Of a stretch of 64,000 nt of DNA, positions 8,773-16,938 are shown piece by piece (positions within the stretch are counted from its first letter, which is position 1; every line of letters starts with the position of its first letter). The position numbers and the translations under genes are program-made. This DNA comes from Thioalkalivibrio sulfidiphilus HL-EbGr7. GTDB lineage: Bacteria > Pseudomonadota > Gammaproteobacteria > Ectothiorhodospirales > Ectothiorhodospiraceae. The notes below the pieces were generated by a model, which saw only the letters and a list, made by a program, of their open reading frames with translations, did not search any database and had not been told where the DNA came from. The stretch is from assembly GCF_000021985.1 (NCBI RefSeq), contig NC_011901.1, forward strand, positions 2,614,501 through 2,678,500, in the 5' to 3' direction.

Positions 8773-10044
8773 TTACCCCGCCGCCAACCCAAACGCCCCC
8801 TTCAACCCAAAGAAGAACACAATCGCCAGAATCGCCCCCGCCGGCAGCGTCACGATCCAGGACAGAAAGATGGTGCGCACCACGCCCAGGTTGATGGCCG
8901 CGATGCCCCGCGCCATACCGACCCCGAGCACACCGCCCACCAGGGTGTGGGTGGTGGAGATGGGTAAGCCGGTGCCGGAGGCCATCACCACGGTGATCGC
9001 GGCGGCCAGGGTCGCGGCGAAACCGCGGCTGGGGGTGAGCTGGGTGATGCCGGTACCGATGGTGGCGATCACCTTGTGGCCATAGGTCACCAGGCCCACC
9101 ACGATGCCCAGTCCGCCGAGCAGCAGGATCCAGATGGGCATGGCGGCCTGGGTGGTCACCACTCCGCCGCTCTGCACCACGCTCACCACGGCGGCAAGCG
9201 GGCCCACGGCATTGGCCACGTCGTTGGAGCCGTGGGCGAAGGCCATGGCGCAGGCGGTGACCAGCATCAGCACGCCGAACACCTTCTCCACGCTGGTGAA
9301 ATGGAAGTCCCGGTCCTCGCTGGGATCGAAGCGCATGCGCCGGATCGCGGTCACGCCGAAGGCGCTGACCACGATGCCGATGGCGGCGGCAATGACGTAG
9401 GCCTCCAGGATGGTGAATTCCAGACCCAGGTGGGTGAGTCCCTTGAACAGGGTCACCAGGGCGGTGACAAAGGCCGCCAGGAAGATGTAGCCGGGCACGA
9501 AGCGCTTGGCGTTGGCCAGGGGTTCGCGGGTGTCCAGGATCAGGACCTGCACGCTGCGGAACAGGGCGAAGGCGATCACGCCGGCCAGCAGGGGCGAGAC
9601 CACCCAGGACATGGCGATGCGCCCCACCTTGCCCCATTCCACCACCTCCACGCCGATGCCCACGGCGGCAAACCCAACGATGGCGCCGACGATGGAATGG
9701 GTGGTGGAGACCGGCCAGCCGAAATGGGAGGCGATCAGCAGCCAGGTGCCCGCGGCCAGCAGCGAGGCAAGCATGCCGAACACCAGCAGTTCGGGTGTGC
9801 CCGCCATGAGGTTGGGGTCCACCATCCCGCTGCGGATGGTCTGGGTGACCTGCCCGCCCGCCAGCCACGCGCCGGCGAACTCGAACACGGCGGCGATGAT
9901 CACCGCCTGGCGGATCGTCAGCGCCCGGGATCCCACCGAGGTGCCCATGGCATTGGCCACGTCGTTGGCGCCCACGCCCCAGGCCATGAAGAAGCCGAAG
10001 ACGCAGGCAAGGATGATGAAGACGGTGCCGTATTCCAGCAGCAT
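8773..10044 (-). CDS. pit: PiT-family inorganic phosphate transporter
   Basis: A 423-residue inner-membrane phosphate permease of the PiT family, taking up phosphate (usually as a metal-phosphate or with cations). The duplicated family signature is clear: GVGANDVANAMGTSVGS near residue 30 and AHGSNDVANAVGPLAAV in the C-terminal half, each within clusters of hydrophobic helices. The ATG at 10044 (MLLEYGTVFIILACVFGFF) is used. A DUF47 gene ends 27 bases upstream on the same strand; pit-DUF47 pairing is widespread. A possible Pho box lies upstream of the pair. Confidence 0.95.
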   Translation of the reverse strand: MLLEYGTVFIILACVFGFFMAWGVGANDVANAMGTSVGSRALTIRQAVIIAAVFEFAGAWLAGGQVTQTIRSGMVDPNLMAGTPELLVFGMLASLLAAGTWLLIASHFGWPVSTTHSIVGAIVGFAAVGIGVEVVEWGKVGRIAMSWVVSPLLAGVIAFALFRSVQVLILDTREPLANAKRFVPGYIFLAAFVTALVTLFKGLTHLGLEFTILEAYVIAAAIGIVVSAFGVTAIRRMRFDPSEDRDFHFTSVEKVFGVLMLVTACAMAFAHGSNDVANAVGPLAAVVSVVQSGGVVTTQAAMPIWILLLGGLGIVVGLVTYGHKVIATIGTGITQLTPSRGFAATLAAAITVVMASGTGLPISTTHTLVGGVLGVGMARGIAAINLGVVRTIFLSWIVTLPAGAILAIVFFFGLKGAFGLAAG

Positions 10045-10071
10045 GGGGATCTCCTCGACCAGGCTGCCGGT

Positions 10072-10752
10072 CTAGCGGGCCAGCATCAGTTGCAGGCGGC
10101 TGCCCACCCGCTGGGCCTCGTCGGCCAGATCACCGATATCGTCGATCACCCGGTAGAAGAACATCACGTCCACCGGCGGAAGCTGCGACTCCTGCGCGAA
10201 CAGGGTCTCCCGTACCCGCCGCTGCACGTCATCGGTGTCCTGCTCGATGCTGTCCAGCTCCCGCAGCATGTCGTTGACCAGGTCCACCTCGTGGCCGCGG
10301 AAACCGGCCTCCACCAGTTCGTCCAGCTCGTGGACGATGCGCCCGGCCTGGCGTACGGCGTCCAGGCTACGCGCCAGGTAGTGCTTGAGGTCCTCGCGCA
10401 TGTTCTCGGGGAAACGCATGCGCCGGCCGAGGATCAGCCCGGCGATGTCCTTGGTGATGTTGGCGATGTGGTCCTGGACGGTGAGCACCTCCAGCACATC
10501 GCGGCGCGACATGGCGAGCATCATGCCCTTGGGCAGCTGCAGGCGCAGGGCCTTCTTAAGGTCGTCCGCCTCATTCTCCAGCCGGACGATCAGCTGCTGC
10601 TGGCGCTCGGCCAGCGCCCAGTCTGCGACACACACGGCTTCCAGGAAGACGGGCAGTTCGGCCACGCAGGCCTGCACCTTGTCCATGTGGGTCTGCAGCG
10701 GACGGACCGGGGAGCGGCCGAACAGGTCATAGACGAAATTCTTGGGCGGCAT
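10072..10752 (-). CDS. DUF47 (TIGR00153) PhoU-like protein
   Basis: A 226-residue all-helical cytoplasmic protein of the DUF47/TIGR00153 family, distantly related to PhoU and nearly always paired with a Pit transporter, whose activity it is thought to modulate. Family-like features are the start PPKNFVYDLFGRSPVRPLQTH and the long amphipathic helices rich in acidic and arginine residues. ATG 10752 is chosen over GTG 10761 because AGGTG lies about 7 bases before it. It is 27 bases upstream of pit and downstream of phoBR, so it belongs to the phosphate block. Confidence 0.88.
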   Translation of the reverse strand: MPPKNFVYDLFGRSPVRPLQTHMDKVQACVAELPVFLEAVCVADWALAERQQQLIVRLENEADDLKKALRLQLPKGMMLAMSRRDVLEVLTVQDHIANITKDIAGLILGRRMRFPENMREDLKHYLARSLDAVRQAGRIVHELDELVEAGFRGHEVDLVNDMLRELDSIEQDTDDVQRRVRETLFAQESQLPPVDVMFFYRVIDDIGDLADEAQRVGSRLQLMLAR

Positions 10753-10786
10753 GGGACGCACCTGGGCATGGCGGATCAGGCGCGCA

Positions 10787-10804
10787 TTGTAACAAAACTG
10801 TCAC
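10787..10804 (+). promoter_or_regulatory. Possible Pho box before the DUF47-pit operon
   Basis: TTGTAACAAAACTGTCAC matches the PhoB consensus CTGTCATAWAWCTGTCAY at 15 of 18 positions. It reads on the strand opposite to DUF47-pit. The same bases on the minus strand contain TACAAT, a fair -10 box, so it could be activator or repressor DNA. Orientation makes this less certain than the site before phoB. Confidence 0.45.
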
Positions 10805-10843
10805 ATTATGGACGTGGGAAGGCCCCGGGATGGGCGGGCAGGA

Positions 10844-12184
10844 TCAGGAGGCGGTTTCGGCCCCGGCGGCCAGGGCGGTCGCCGGGTTGGCGCGGCGGAT
10901 GATGCGTTCGGCGGGGAAGTCGCAGATGAAGCGGCTGCCCTCGCCCAGGCGGCTTTCCACCCGCAGGCGGGCGTCGTGGTGCTGCAGCACGTGCTTGACG
11001 ATGGCCAGGCCCAGACCGGTGCCGCCGGTGGCCCGGGAACGGTCGGATTCCACCCGGTAGAAGCGCTCGGTGATGCGCGGGATGTGGTGGGCCGCGATGC
11101 CGATGCCCGTGTCCTGGACCTCGAAATGGGCGCCGTTGCGGTCCTCGTACCAGCGCACGCTGATGCTGCCCCCGGCGGGGGTATAGCGCACCGCGTTGCT
11201 CACCAGGTTGGAGAAGGCACTCTGCAGTTCCTGCTCCACCCCGTTGAGCCACAGGCCGGTGTCGGACTCCAGGTTGATGTCCAGCCTGGCCTCGCTGGCC
11301 AGGATTCGGGCATCCTCCACCAGGCTCGCCAGCATGGCCGGCACCGACACCGGCTCGCCGTCCCCGGGCCGTGTCTCGGCGGCCTCCAGGCGCGACAGGG
11401 TGAGCAGGTCCTCGATGATCTGGCGCATGCGCGTGGCCTGCCCCTCCATGGAGCGGTAGGTCCGCAGCAGGGCCGGATCGTCCTGGGCGTCCTCGGCAAG
11501 CGCCTCCAGGTAGCCGGCGATCACCGTCAGCGGCGTGCGCAGTTCGTGGGAGACGTTGGCCACGAAATCGCGGCGCATCTGTTCAAGACGATGGATTCGG
11601 GTCACGTCGCGCACCGAGAGCAGGAACTGGCGGTTGCCATAGGGCACCATGCGGGCACTGAGCTGGCGGTCGGTATCGGGACCGGCGGGGAATTCCACCG
11701 GCTCGGTGAAATCCCCCTTCTCCAGGTAGCCCAGGAAGGCCGGGTGGCGCAGCAGGTTGGTGATGCGCCGGCCCACGTCGTCCGGGGACTTGAGCTCCAG
11801 CAGACGCACGGCGGCGTCGTTGAACCACTCGATCTCGAGCCGGGGGCCCAGGATCACCGTGGCGTCCGGCATGGCGGCGCTGGTTTCGTTGAAACGGTTC
11901 AGCAATTTGGCGATCTTCTTCTTGCGGCGCCGGTTGCGCTGGTAGAGCCGATAGTGTTCGCTGACCAGGTCGCCCCAGACCCCGCTGGCCTCGGGCGGCT
12001 CATCGCGCTTGCCGTAGCGGATCCAGGTGATGAAACGGTACAGCTGCCGGAACTGCCAGCCGATGTAGGCGGCCAGGACCAGCAGCGTGCCCCAGGGCCA
12101 GAGTCCGAACAGCCAGTCCACCAGCAGGCCGGCGAGCACGAATCCCGCCAGGCGCCAGACCTCCACCGACCAGGGTGTCGACAA
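10844..12184 (-). CDS. phoR: Phosphate regulon sensor histidine kinase PhoR
   Basis: A 446-residue inner-membrane kinase that phosphorylates PhoB under phosphate limitation. Two hydrophobic segments occupy residues 10-45, followed by a basic linker (NRRRKKKIAK), a PAS domain, the phosphoacceptor motif FVANVSHELRTPLTVIAG, and the ATPase boxes SNLVSNAVRYTP, DTGIGI and GGTGLGLAIVKH. The start is TTG 12184 with GGAG seven bases upstream; no better ATG exists before the membrane helix. It begins 3 bases after the restored phoB reading frame, an operon arrangement usual for phoBR. Confidence 0.93.
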   Translation of the reverse strand: MSTPWSVEVWRLAGFVLAGLLVDWLFGLWPWGTLLVLAAYIGWQFRQLYRFITWIRYGKRDEPPEASGVWGDLVSEHYRLYQRNRRRKKKIAKLLNRFNETSAAMPDATVILGPRLEIEWFNDAAVRLLELKSPDDVGRRITNLLRHPAFLGYLEKGDFTEPVEFPAGPDTDRQLSARMVPYGNRQFLLSVRDVTRIHRLEQMRRDFVANVSHELRTPLTVIAGYLEALAEDAQDDPALLRTYRSMEGQATRMRQIIEDLLTLSRLEAAETRPGDGEPVSVPAMLASLVEDARILASEARLDINLESDTGLWLNGVEQELQSAFSNLVSNAVRYTPAGGSISVRWYEDRNGAHFEVQDTGIGIAAHHIPRITERFYRVESDRSRATGGTGLGLAIVKHVLQHHDARLRVESRLGEGSRFICDFPAERIIRRANPATALAAGAETAS

Positions 12185-12187
12185 GCC

Positions 12188-12251
12188 TCAACTCCGGGAC
12201 GAGAACCGGTACCCGGCGCCGCGCACGGTCTGCACGTAGCGGTCATAGCCC
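12188..12251 (-). other. Frameshift and out-of-frame phoB 3' end
   Basis: Around 12246-12251 the minus strand reads TCC GGG C TAT GAC: one extra base separates codons for PSG from a following frame that reads [19 protein letters not shown] and stops at 12188. That 19-residue tail is the standard C-terminus of PhoB (recognition wing). In the uninterrupted frame the protein ends at CTA TGA (stop at 12243-12245). Confidence 0.85.
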
Positions 12252-12893
12252 GGACGGGCCGAGGGCCTTGCGCAGCCTCAGGATGTGTACGTCCACGGTG
12301 CGTTCCTCCACGTAGGTGTTGCGACCCCATACCCGGTCCAGCAGCTGGGAGCGGGAATACACACGCTCCGGGTGGGTCATGAAGAACTGCAGCAGGCGGA
12401 ATTCCGTCGGCCCCATTTCCAGTGCGTTGCCATCCACGCTGGCCCGGTGACTGCCGGGATCCAGGGTCAGACCATCCACCTCGAGGGGCTTGTCCTCATT
12501 CTCGGGCACGGTGCGGCGCATGACCGCCTTGATGCGCGCCACCAGCTCGCGGGGGGAGAAGGGCTTGGTGACGTAGTCGTCGACACCGGCCTCCAGGCCG
12601 CCCACACGGTCATCCTCCTCGCCCCGGGCGGTGAGCATGATGATGGGCACGTCCCGGGTGTATTCATCACGCTTCAGGCGCCGGGCGAGATCGATGCCGC
12701 TGGTGCCGGGCAGCATCCAGTCCAGCAGGATCATGTCCGGCAGGCGACTGGCGATGCGCTCCTGGGCCTCGCCCCCGTCCACCGCCTCATCCACCTCGAA
12801 TCCTGCGCGGGCCAGGGCAAAGCTCACCATCTCACGGATGGCCGGCTCATCTTCCACGATCAGTACGGTCTTGGCATTCATCACTGTGGGCAT
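12243..12893 (-). CDS. phoB: Phosphate regulon response regulator PhoB, C-terminal frameshift
   Basis: An OmpR-class regulator. The receiver domain has the acidic pair [10 protein letters not shown], phosphoacceptor in LLDWMLPG, the LTARG threonine region and [10 protein letters not shown] lysine. The winged-helix domain contains the [20 protein letters not shown] and [15 protein letters not shown] helices. As read, it stops after 216 residues (KALGPSGL), lacking the last 19 residues that form the wing; these sit in the next frame down to 12188. The start may be ATG 12893 or ATG 12881 ([12 protein letters not shown], the family-like N-terminus). A Pho box and -10 element lie just upstream, predicting self-activation. 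Confidence 0.88.
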   Translation of the reverse strand: MPTVMNAKTVLIVEDEPAIREMVSFALARAGFEVDEAVDGGEAQERIASRLPDMILLDWMLPGTSGIDLARRLKRDEYTRDVPIIMLTARGEEDDRVGGLEAGVDDYVTKPFSPRELVARIKAVMRRTVPENEDKPLEVDGLTLDPGSHRASVDGNALEMGPTEFRLLQFFMTHPERVYSRSQLLDRVWGRNTYVEERTVDVHILRLRKALGPSGL

Positions 12894-12914
12894 CTGTCCA
12901 TGTTTGAGACAGCG

Positions 12915-12950
12915 GTATTACAACGGATGTTTGTGACAGACCCGTGACAA
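12915..12950 (-). promoter_or_regulatory. Pho box and -10 element of phoB
   Basis: On the minus strand TTGTCACGGGTCTGTCAC (12950-12933) contains two direct heptamers spaced by four bases, the PhoB dimer site, in the direction of phoB. About a dozen bases further is TAATAC (12920-12915), a plausible -10. This is the geometry of PhoB-dependent promoters, in which the Pho box replaces the -35. The site overlaps the last codons of egtD. Confidence 0.72.
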
Positions 12951-13958
12951 TTGTGCGTGAATCAGGGAAAAGTAGCCATTCTCCGGTTCGTGGTGGGCAA
13001 AGGCCGTCAAACCAGCGTCATGGAGCAGCTGATCTACTGATCCCCGCGTGAACTTGCGGCTGATCTCGGTGAGGATGGGTTCCTCCGCCTCAAGCCTCAG
13101 GCTCTCCCCCAGATGCCCGAATTTCACCACCTGGTCACAGGTGGAGACCAGGTGCATCTCAATACGCTGCAGCGACGGGTCATAGACGGCTCGGTGCCGG
13201 AAGGCCCCCAGCTCAAAGTCCGCCGCCAGCTCCCGATTCAACACCCGTAGCAGGTTGAGGTTGAAGTCCGCGGTGATCCCGGCGGCATCGTTGTAGGCCG
13301 CCTCCAGCACACTTGGATCCTTGACCCGGTCCGCACCCAGCAACAGGCTGTCCCGCCCCCCCATGCAGGCGGCCAGCCCCGCCAGGAAGTCCCGCGCCTG
13401 CTGCGGCTCGAAGTTACCGATGGTGCTGCCCAGGAACACGAACAGACGCCGGCCCTCCGGCCTCGGCAGGCCGTCCAGCCCCGCCAGGTAATCACCCACC
13501 AGGGCATCGATGCGCAACCAGGGGTGACGCGCCAGCAGGCGCTCCCCCGCTTCCCTGAGCATGGGCTCGCAGACATCAAAGGGCCAGTAACGGCAGTGCC
13601 TCAGGCCGGCACGCTCGACGGCATCCAGCAGGTGACGGGTCTTGCGCGAGGCACCGCTGCCCAGTTCGATGACGTGATCGGGCCTGGCCTCGGCGATGAC
13701 CGCGTCAGCGCATCGGGCCAGCAGGGCATCCTCGGTGCGGGTGGGGTAGTACTCGGGAGTCTCGCAGATGCGGTCGAACAGGACTGAGCCCCGGGCGTCG
13801 TAGAAATACTTGGGCGGCAGGCTGCGCGGGGCGAAGAGCAGGCCCTCACGCACGTCCTCTTCCAGACTGGGCACTGCACGGCCCGGCTCAACCACGTGAC
13901 AATCGAATCGTCCTGAAGCTGGCCCGAGGGCAAGCGAAGTCTGTTGCAGTCTGTCCAT
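12918..13958 (-). CDS. egtD: L-histidine N-alpha-methyltransferase EgtD
   Basis: A 346-residue SAM-dependent enzyme that trimethylates histidine to hercynine, the first step of ergothioneine synthesis. Family marks are LPPKYFYDARGSVLFDRICE, TPEYYPTRTEDALL, the SAM loop VIELGSGASRKTRHLL, FLGSTIGNFEP and the C-terminal ENGYFSLIHAQ region. The length is normal for EgtD. ATG 13958 is used. It is divergent from egtC-egtB, with a 104-base gap holding both promoters. phoB begins 24 bases after its stop and the phoB promoter lies inside its 3' end. Confidence 0.94.
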   Translation of the reverse strand: MDRLQQTSLALGPASGRFDCHVVEPGRAVPSLEEDVREGLLFAPRSLPPKYFYDARGSVLFDRICETPEYYPTRTEDALLARCADAVIAEARPDHVIELGSGASRKTRHLLDAVERAGLRHCRYWPFDVCEPMLREAGERLLARHPWLRIDALVGDYLAGLDGLPRPEGRRLFVFLGSTIGNFEPQQARDFLAGLAACMGGRDSLLLGADRVKDPSVLEAAYNDAAGITADFNLNLLRVLNRELAADFELGAFRHRAVYDPSLQRIEMHLVSTCDQVVKFGHLGESLRLEAEEPILTEISRKFTRGSVDQLLHDAGLTAFAHHEPENGYFSLIHAQLSRVCHKHPL

Positions 13959-14062
13959 GGACAGTCCCCTGGATGCGCTTGCAAGCCCAAGAGGCTAACA
14001 TGCCTCCATTGCCGGCGGGTTTCATCACCCCACAAGTCCTGCCGTTTTGATCGGGATACATC

Positions 14063-14842
14063 ATGTGCCGACACGCCGCCTATCTGGGCACGAACATCTG
14101 CCTGGGCCAGTTCCTGCTGACGCCCGCCCACAGCCTCGAAGTGCAATCCTGGGCGCCCCGGGAGCTGCGCTACGCAAGGCTCAATGCCGACGGCTTCGGC
14201 TTCGGCTGGCACGCACCCGACGGCGTGGCGCGGCGCTACGTTAACCCCATGCCCATCTGGTCCGACGTCAATCTGCCCACACTGGGTGAGACCCTCACCA
14301 GCCCCCTGTGGCTGGCGGCGGTGCGCAGCGCCACCTCGGGCTTTGCCAGTGGCCCCGCCAACACCCAGCCCTTTGCCGTGGATGGGTTGCTGTTCTCACA
14401 CAACGGTTACCTGGAGCACTTTGTGCAGCAGGTGCGCCCCGCCATCCAGTCCTGGCTCACACCGGAAACGGAATCCGGCATCCAGGGCAGCACCGACTCT
14501 GAATACCTGTTCGCGGTGATCCGCCAGTTGATCGCAGAGGACGACCTGCCCGTGGAGGCGGCCCTGGGAGAGGCCTTCAACCTGGTGGGCGAATGGCTTG
14601 ATGAAGGCACGGCTCTGCTCAACGTACTGATGAGCGACGGTAAGCGCATCTACGCCACACGCCACGCCATCAATCACGAGTGTCCCAGCCTCTATTACAC
14701 CACCGACGACGACGCCTTTCCGGAGGACGCCCAGCTGGTGGCCTCCGAGCGCCTCACCGAAGGCGGCCTCTGGCAGGCGGTGCCCGAGCACCACGTGCTG
14801 ATCCTTGACCCCCAGGCACCACCCGAGCTGCTCGCCCTGTGA
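14063..14842 (+). CDS. egtC: Ergothioneine biosynthesis class II glutamine amidotransferase EgtC
   Basis: A 259-residue Ntn-hydrolase. The nucleophile Cys2 is exposed after Met removal (MCRHAAYLG), and LNADGFGFGWH and LLFSHNGYLEHF are the family's glutamine-site motifs. In mycobacteria EgtC removes glutamate from the gamma-glutamyl hercynylcysteine sulfoxide intermediate. It starts at ATG 14063 and overlaps egtB by four bases (GTGA), so the two are translationally coupled. No EgtA (glutamate-cysteine ligase) is seen nearby. Confidence 0.9.
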   Translation: MCRHAAYLGTNICLGQFLLTPAHSLEVQSWAPRELRYARLNADGFGFGWHAPDGVARRYVNPMPIWSDVNLPTLGETLTSPLWLAAVRSATSGFASGPANTQPFAVDGLLFSHNGYLEHFVQQVRPAIQSWLTPETESGIQGSTDSEYLFAVIRQLIAEDDLPVEAALGEAFNLVGEWLDEGTALLNVLMSDGKRIYATRHAINHECPSLYYTTDDDAFPEDAQLVASERLTEGGLWQAVPEHHVLILDPQAPPELLAL

Positions 14843-15996
14843 CCACCTCTCTCGCCACTCTCACCCGCCTTCGCGCGGTCCAGCATCGGCTGCGGGCGCT
14901 GATCGCCCCCCTGGACGACGCCACCTGCCGCCAGCAGTTCCATGGGGACCTGAGCCCCCTCGGCTGGCATCTGGGCCACTGCGTGTACGTGGAAAACCAT
15001 TGGCTGCGTGCCGTGGTGCTGGGCGATGACCGGCTGACCCGCAAGCTACGGGACTATTACACCCCGGAAACCAGTCCCAAACCACGACGCGGTCCGCAGC
15101 TGCCCGACAAACAGCGCCTGCTGGACCAGGTCATGCAGCAGCAGGATGACAACATCCTGCTGCTCTCCGGGTTGGCCGAGCCGTTGCCGGCTCATCCCCT
15201 GCTGGAACACGAATACCTGCCCCTGTTCCTGATCCAGCACCACTGCCAGCATTACGAAACCATGCTCATGGTGCTGAACCAGCGGGCCATCAAGCAGCAT
15301 CCTGGGGATTTTCATCCCCAGCGTCGGCTGGAGTCGGATGATGCCTCCCTGGTACGCCTGAGGGTTCCGGCCGGCGACTTCCCGGTGGGAGGCGAGGCCC
15401 CCAAGGCCTTCGACAACGAGTTGCCTGTGCATACCTTTTCCCAGGACGCCTTCTACCTGGGCGCCAAACCGGTCAGTAACGCCCAGTACCTGTGCTTCAT
15501 CGAGGCAGGCGGCTATCAAGATCCCGGGCACTGGGACGAGGCCGGCCGGGCCTGGCTTTCCGAACATCCGGCACGGGCACCGGATCACTGGCGCCAGGAT
15601 GATCGTGGCTGGTGGTACGGCATCGACCAGGACGGTCCCCACGACCTTGACCCAGACATGCCGGTGCACGGTCTTTCCCACCACGAGGCCCGTGCCTTCG
15701 CCCGCTTTGCCGGCGCACGCCTGCCCCACGAACATGAGTGGGAGGTCGCCTGCCGACTGGGGCTCATGTATGACAGCGGCCACGTGTGGGAATGGTGCGC
15801 CAACAGCTTCTTTCCCTATCCAGGCTTCAAGCCCTTCCCATACGACGAATACTCTCTCCCCTGGTTCGACGGACAGCACTACACCCTGCGCGGCGCAAGT
15901 CGCCACACCCGCCGCGACATCCGCCGCTGCAGCTTTCGCAACTTCTACACACCGGAAAAACGCCACGTGTTTGCGGGGCTCAGACTGGCCTGGTAG
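14839..15996 (+). CDS. egtB: Hercynine oxygenase / sulfoxide synthase EgtB
   Basis: A 385-residue non-heme iron enzyme joining hercynine with cysteine or gamma-glutamylcysteine. A DinB-like N-terminal domain holds the iron histidines (HLGHCVYVENHW near residue 45 and QHHCQHYETML near 130). A formylglycine-enzyme-like C-terminal domain follows, with HVWEWCANSFFPYPGF, YTLRGASRHTRR and the terminal RHVFAGLRLAW. The start is GTG 14839, inside the last codon of egtC. Immediately after its TAG stop begins a heptamer-repeat hairpin. The EgtE lyase that would finish ergothioneine is not in the window. Confidence 0.92.
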   Translation: MTTSLATLTRLRAVQHRLRALIAPLDDATCRQQFHGDLSPLGWHLGHCVYVENHWLRAVVLGDDRLTRKLRDYYTPETSPKPRRGPQLPDKQRLLDQVMQQQDDNILLLSGLAEPLPAHPLLEHEYLPLFLIQHHCQHYETMLMVLNQRAIKQHPGDFHPQRRLESDDASLVRLRVPAGDFPVGGEAPKAFDNELPVHTFSQDAFYLGAKPVSNAQYLCFIEAGGYQDPGHWDEAGRAWLSEHPARAPDHWRQDDRGWWYGIDQDGPHDLDPDMPVHGLSHHEARAFARFAGARLPHEHEWEVACRLGLMYDSGHVWEWCANSFFPYPGFKPFPYDEYSLPWFDGQHYTLRGASRHTRRDIRRCSFRNFYTPEKRHVFAGLRLAW

Positions 15997-16000
15997 GAAA

Positions 16001-16093
16001 ATCCAAGATTCAAAATTCAAAATTCAAAATTCAAAATTCAAAGGGAAACCCATGGCCTCACCTTTGAATCTTGAATTTTGAATTTTGAATTCC
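16001..16093. repeat. Heptamer inverted-array element, ATTCAAA family
   Basis: Six direct 7-base units (one ATCCAAG then five ATTCAAA, 16001-16042), an 18-base spacer, then the complementary units TTTGAAT/CTTGAAT/TTTGAAT (16062-16091). It starts 5 bases after the egtB stop codon and could form a roughly 30-base stem. The same family is at 62240-62362. Confidence 0.9.
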
Positions 16094-16120
16094 TACCCCC
16101 CGCCTTGTTAGGCTGGGGCC

Positions 16121-16849
16121 ATGCTCACCCTCCTCGAATACCTCGTCATCACCTTCCTGGCGGTGTTCGTCATCGTCAATCCGCTGACCACGGCCTTCGT
16201 GTTCATGGCGCTGCTGCCGCGGGCCTCCGAAGAGCGCCGGCGCATGATCGCGCTGCGTTCCACCAAGATCGCCACGGCGCTGTTCTTCGTGTTCGCCACC
16301 ATCGGCGGCATCATCTTCCAGCTGTTCGGCATCACCCTGGCGGCGTTTCGCATCGCCGGCGGCGTGATCCTGTTCGGCATCGCCATGAACATGATCCGCA
16401 AGCGAGGCGACGAGGACGAGGAAAAGGCCGAGGAGGCGCGTGCGGAGCAGAGCCGGCTCTCCGACGACATCTCGGTGATCCCGCTGGCCATCCCCTTCAT
16501 CAGCGGACCCGGCTCCATCGCCACGGTGATGATCCTTACCAGCGAGGCGCCCACCATCTATCACACCGGCCTGGTGTACCTGGCGGTACTGGCCACCACC
16601 GTGGCCTGCTACTTCGCCATGGTCCACTCACGGCACATCGTGCGATTCCTGGGGGAGACCGGAAAGCAGATCCTCACCAAGATCTTCGGCCTGATCCTGG
16701 CCGTGCTGGCCATCCAGTTCATCATCAATGGCGTCAGCGACGCGGTGACCGGCTACATGCTGGACCAGGGACTGCTGGATGGCACGGTGATCGAGGATCC
16801 GCGCACGCCGCCGCAGAATCACCGGCTGGATCTCGATCCGGGCGAGTGA
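16121..16849 (+). CDS. MarC family (UPF0056) integral membrane protein
   Basis: A 242-residue inner-membrane protein with about six hydrophobic helices. The opening EYLVITFLAVFVIVNPLTTA and the second-repeat motif VIPLAIPFISGPGSIATVMIL are the MarC hallmarks. The family was once linked to multiple antibiotic resistance, but its function is unproven. A charged cytoplasmic loop (RKRGDEDEEKAEEARAEQ) separates the halves, and the C-terminal tail is acidic. ATG 16121 is taken as start. It follows the heptamer element and precedes the SIMPL-domain gene by 89 bases, with a small REP-like hairpin at 16858-16879. Confidence 0.88.
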   Translation: MLTLLEYLVITFLAVFVIVNPLTTAFVFMALLPRASEERRRMIALRSTKIATALFFVFATIGGIIFQLFGITLAAFRIAGGVILFGIAMNMIRKRGDEDEEKAEEARAEQSRLSDDISVIPLAIPFISGPGSIATVMILTSEAPTIYHTGLVYLAVLATTVACYFAMVHSRHIVRFLGETGKQILTKIFGLILAVLAIQFIINGVSDAVTGYMLDQGLLDGTVIEDPRTPPQNHRLDLDPGE

Positions 16850-16857
16850 TGGATGAC

Positions 16858-16879
16858 GGCGGGCGCGGCCCGCCCTATG
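16858..16879. repeat. REP-like hairpin, family C (short copy)
   Basis: GGCGGGC-GCG-GCCCGCC followed by the CTATG tail, shortly after the marC stop codon. It matches the core of the elements at 23532-23602 and 35155-35240. Confidence 0.5.
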
Positions 16880-16938
16880 CTTCGGGAACCAAGTGCCCGG
16901 CACAAAGCACAAAGCACTAAACCACCCGGAGTCCCGCC

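Noticed and set aside
8144-9868. 574-residue minus-strand frame spanning the end of pit and the palindrome
   Set aside because: Out of frame with pit and made of repeat translation (Arg/Pro/Gly-rich); not a protein.
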